A stretch of DNA of 6,158 bases from an uncultured Selenomonas sp. (GTDB taxonomy: Bacteria; Bacillota; Negativicutes; Selenomonadales; Selenomonadaceae), in NCBI GenBank assembly GCA_945494195.1, contig CALYVJ010000122.1, positions 1-6,158 on the forward strand. The letters run 5' to 3'. The notes below the pieces were generated by a model. That model did no database searches. It saw only the letters and a program-made list of their open reading frames with translations, and had not been told where the DNA came from. Positions 4,855-6,158 of the stretch are shown here, piece by piece. The position numbers and the translations under genes are program-made. Within the stretch, counting starts at the first letter, position 1; every line of letters begins with the position of its first letter.

Positions 4855-4881
4855 GACTTTTTCCTGTTTGACATGTCAAAC
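4843..4881. promoter_or_regulatory. Two related palindromes around the MFS promoter, likely operator pair
   Basis: GTTTGACATGTCAAAC (4866-4881) is a perfect 16-bp palindrome. TTGACCTGTCAA (4843-4854) is the same 12-base core with only the central bases altered and overlaps the -35 hexamer. The centres are 25 bp apart. This arrangement is typical of a dimeric regulator binding upstream of and on the promoter. The half-site TTGAC does not identify a regulator family for me. The stop codon of queC lies only eight bases beyond the outer palindrome. Confidence 0.6.
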
Positions 4882-4888
4882 TGTGCCC

Positions 4889-5572
4889 TCAGCAATTAGC
4901 TGGATCTTCGACGCCGTTGGCGCGGAATGCGGCGGCGCGGTCGATGCAGGTGCCACATTTGCCGCAGGGCTTTTCGCCGCCCTCGTAACAGGACCAGGTC
5001 AGCTCATAGGGCACACCAAGTTCAAGGCCAATTTTTACGACTTCGGCCTTATTGATGTTCACAAAGGGCGCTTCGATTTTCAGCTGATGTCCCGATCCTT
5101 CCCATATAGCTTGATTCATGGCATCGTTAAATACCGGTGAACAATCAGGATATGCAAAGCCAGCCGCATCGTCGGCATGGGCACCATAATAAATGATGCG
5201 GCAGCCCTTGCTAAGGGCAATGCTGGCCGCCGTTGACAGGAACAGGCCGTTGCGGAAAGGCACATAAGTGCTGACCGGTGCCTCCCCCTTCGTCTCCTTG
5301 ATTTGTTCGGCGTAGCTCTCTTCCGGGATTTCTTCATTAGACTGCTTTAACAACGAGCAATTGCTGTACTGGAAAATCTTGCTGAGGTCCAAAAAAAGCT
5401 GCTCAATGCCATAATGAGCCGCCACGGCTTTAGCGGCTTCGATTTCCTTCTCGTGCTTCTGTCCATAGGACAGGGACAAAGCTATCACATTTTCCCGACC
5501 ATATTTCTTTATTGCCAACCCCAAGGCCGTCGTGGAATCCACGCCGCCACTGCTAAGTACCATTGCTTTCAT
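4889..5572 (-). CDS. queC: 7-cyano-7-deazaguanine synthase QueC (queuosine biosynthesis)
   Basis: QueC converts 7-carboxy-7-deazaguanine to preQ0 in the cytoplasm using ATP and ammonia, leading to the queuosine base of GUN-anticodon tRNAs. The 227-aa protein has the ATP-pyrophosphatase P-loop SGGVDS at residues 8-13, the family segments SLSYGQKHEKE, YVPFRNG and YYGAHADDAAGFAYPDC, and the zinc site WSC-x7-CGKCGTC with Cys195, Cys203, Cys206 and Cys209. Length is normal. The ATG at 5572 gives the standard N-terminus MKAMVLSSGGVDS, with GGGA about nine bases upstream. A frame-extending TTG at 5647 also has a well-placed GGAGGG, but it would add 25 basic residues absent from the family and it coincides with the -35 of a probable promoter. 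Other queuosine genes (queD, queE, queF) are not in the window, so queC stands apart from its pathway here. Confidence 0.96.
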   Translation of the reverse strand: MKAMVLSSGGVDSTTALGLAIKKYGRENVIALSLSYGQKHEKEIEAAKAVAAHYGIEQLFLDLSKIFQYSNCSLLKQSNEEIPEESYAEQIKETKGEAPVSTYVPFRNGLFLSTAASIALSKGCRIIYYGAHADDAAGFAYPDCSPVFNDAMNQAIWEGSGHQLKIEAPFVNINKAEVVKIGLELGVPYELTWSCYEGGEKPCGKCGTCIDRAAAFRANGVEDPANC

Positions 5573-5618
5573 TTGCCTACTTCCCTTCTTTTGCGACTGC
5601 TGCCTTCTATATTCTCTG

Positions 5619-5647
5619 ATTTTACGTGCTTCCCTGCTGATTCGCAA
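5619..5647 (-). promoter_or_regulatory. Candidate promoter of queC in the def-queC gap
   Basis: TTGCGA (5647-5642) and TAAAAT (5624-5619) are separated by exactly 17 bases. The -10 matches the sigma-A consensus at five of six positions, the -35 at four. Transcription would begin near 5612, about 40 bases before the ATG, which argues that queC starts at 5572 and can be expressed separately from def. Confidence 0.5.
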
Positions 5648-5663
5648 GGAATAATCCCTCCGG

Positions 5664-6077
5664 TCAAATCAGAATTCCCTGACAATGATCGATTTCATGC
5701 TGGATAATCTGTGCCGTAAAACCGCTGAATTTTGCTTTTTTCTTGGCAAAATTCATATCCCGGTATTTGACCTCAATCATTTCAAACCGTTCCGTTTCCC
5801 GTTCTCCGTTTAGCGACAAGCACCCCTCCGTCGTCTTGTAGGACTTGGCCGAATGCTTTACAATCTCCGGATTCAACATAGCGATTTCTTTATCGCCGAG
5901 GTTTACGGCAATGATACATTTGGATTCGCCAATCATATTGGCCGCCAAACCAACACAGCCTTCGCGATGCGCGGCTAACGTATCCAAAAGATCCTGGGCC
6001 ACGGCTATATCCGCTTCCGTTGCCTTGACCGATTTTTGCTGTAAGAAAAACACGTCTTTTATAATTTCTCTAACCAT
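5664..6077 (-). CDS. def: Peptide deformylase-like protein, short atypical type
   Basis: Peptide deformylase removes the formyl group from the initiator methionine of new proteins, using a metal held by one Cys and two His. The 137-aa protein has motif 2 EGCLS (84-88, metal ligand Cys86) and motif 3 HEIDH (127-131, ligands His127 and His131, catalytic Glu128), ending GILI. Motif 1, normally GxGLAAxQ, reads CVGLAANMIG (41-50): the glutamine that stabilises the transition state is Met48, and the first glycine is Cys41. The protein is also shorter than the usual 150-190 residues at its C-terminus. It therefore belongs to a divergent deformylase group common, as far as I recall, in gut Firmicutes; metal binding is intact, but activity on formyl-Met peptides is not assured. 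The ATG at 6077 follows AGGGGA at five bases. A second, canonical def may exist elsewhere in the genome. Confidence 0.88.
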   Translation of the reverse strand: MVREIIKDVFFLQQKSVKATEADIAVAQDLLDTLAAHREGCVGLAANMIGESKCIIAVNLGDKEIAMLNPEIVKHSAKSYKTTEGCLSLNGERETERFEMIEVKYRDMNFAKKKAKFSGFTAQIIQHEIDHCQGILI

Positions 6078-6158
6078 TTCTATCCCCTATATCCATTATT
6101 TTAATAACTCAAACTTCGCACACGGAAAACATCCCGTATGCCTTGATAAATCAGCTTG

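Noticed and set aside
4707..4860. T-box leader or SAM riboswitch as explanation for the terminator upstream of the MFS gene.
   Set aside because: No T-box sequence and no SAM-type K-turn are visible; the GCCGACCGTCTGGGC end and the pseudoknot fit the ZTP class much better.
4868..5140. Plus-strand open frame of 90 codons opposite queC.
   Set aside because: The opposite strand encodes QueC with all catalytic and zinc residues; this frame is a shadow.
6078..6158. Possible 3' end of an upstream minus-strand gene: two frames stay open and stop before def, one ending HTGCFPCAKFELLK, the other ending RDVFRVRSLSY.
   Set aside because: Only about 60 bases are available, the two frames are equally open, and neither ending matches a family I recognise, so no gene can be supported.

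Overview
The window is a stretch of bacterial chromosome in which every gene I can support lies on the minus strand, so the biological order runs from high to low coordinates. Gene content and style point to an anaerobic Firmicute, most likely of the Negativicutes (Selenomonas/Megasphaera-like). The clues are a NAD(P)H-type high-molecular-weight rubredoxin, an oxalate/formate-type (OFA) MFS carrier behind a purine-intermediate riboswitch, a short atypical peptide deformylase, a CbiM with a fused C-terminal domain, and strong AGGAG-type ribosome binding sites. The taxonomic call is inference from recall, not a search.

Layout from the right edge (upstream) to the left edge: (1) def, a 137-aa peptide deformylase-like protein with a non-canonical motif 1 (5664-6077). 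(2) queC, the 7-cyano-7-deazaguanine synthase of queuosine biosynthesis (4889-5572), with its own probable promoter in the 91-bp gap after def. (3) A dense regulatory region (4652-4888): a 16-bp palindrome and a second related half-palindrome around a sigma-A-like promoter, then a leader RNA that I read as a ZTP (pfl-motif) riboswitch overlapping an intrinsic terminator, then further stem-loops reaching the Shine-Dalgarno sequence. (4) An OFA-family MFS transporter (3440-4651) controlled by that leader. (5) A sigma-H-like promoter (3390-3416), then a truncated nitroreductase-like gene (3067-3342) and a flavin reductase/rubredoxin fusion (2426-3040), probably one small redox operon closed by a long hairpin (2366-2423). 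(6) A decayed HpcH/HpaI-type aldolase fragment (about 1953-2245), frameshifted at a run of ten G and cut at both ends. (7) The start of a cobalt/nickel ECF uptake operon, cbiM-cbiQ-cbiO (1874 down to the left edge), tightly overlapped and running out of the window in cbiO.

The genes form several independent small units rather than one pathway. The most informative part is the leader of the MFS gene: the proposed pseudoknot strand of the aptamer is also the 5' arm of the terminator, so ligand binding should switch transcription on, linking a carboxylate/formate-type carrier to folate/one-carbon status (ZTP/ZMP). The cbiM start at 1874 places histidines at residues 2 and 67, the positions used for metal binding in the related NikM proteins.
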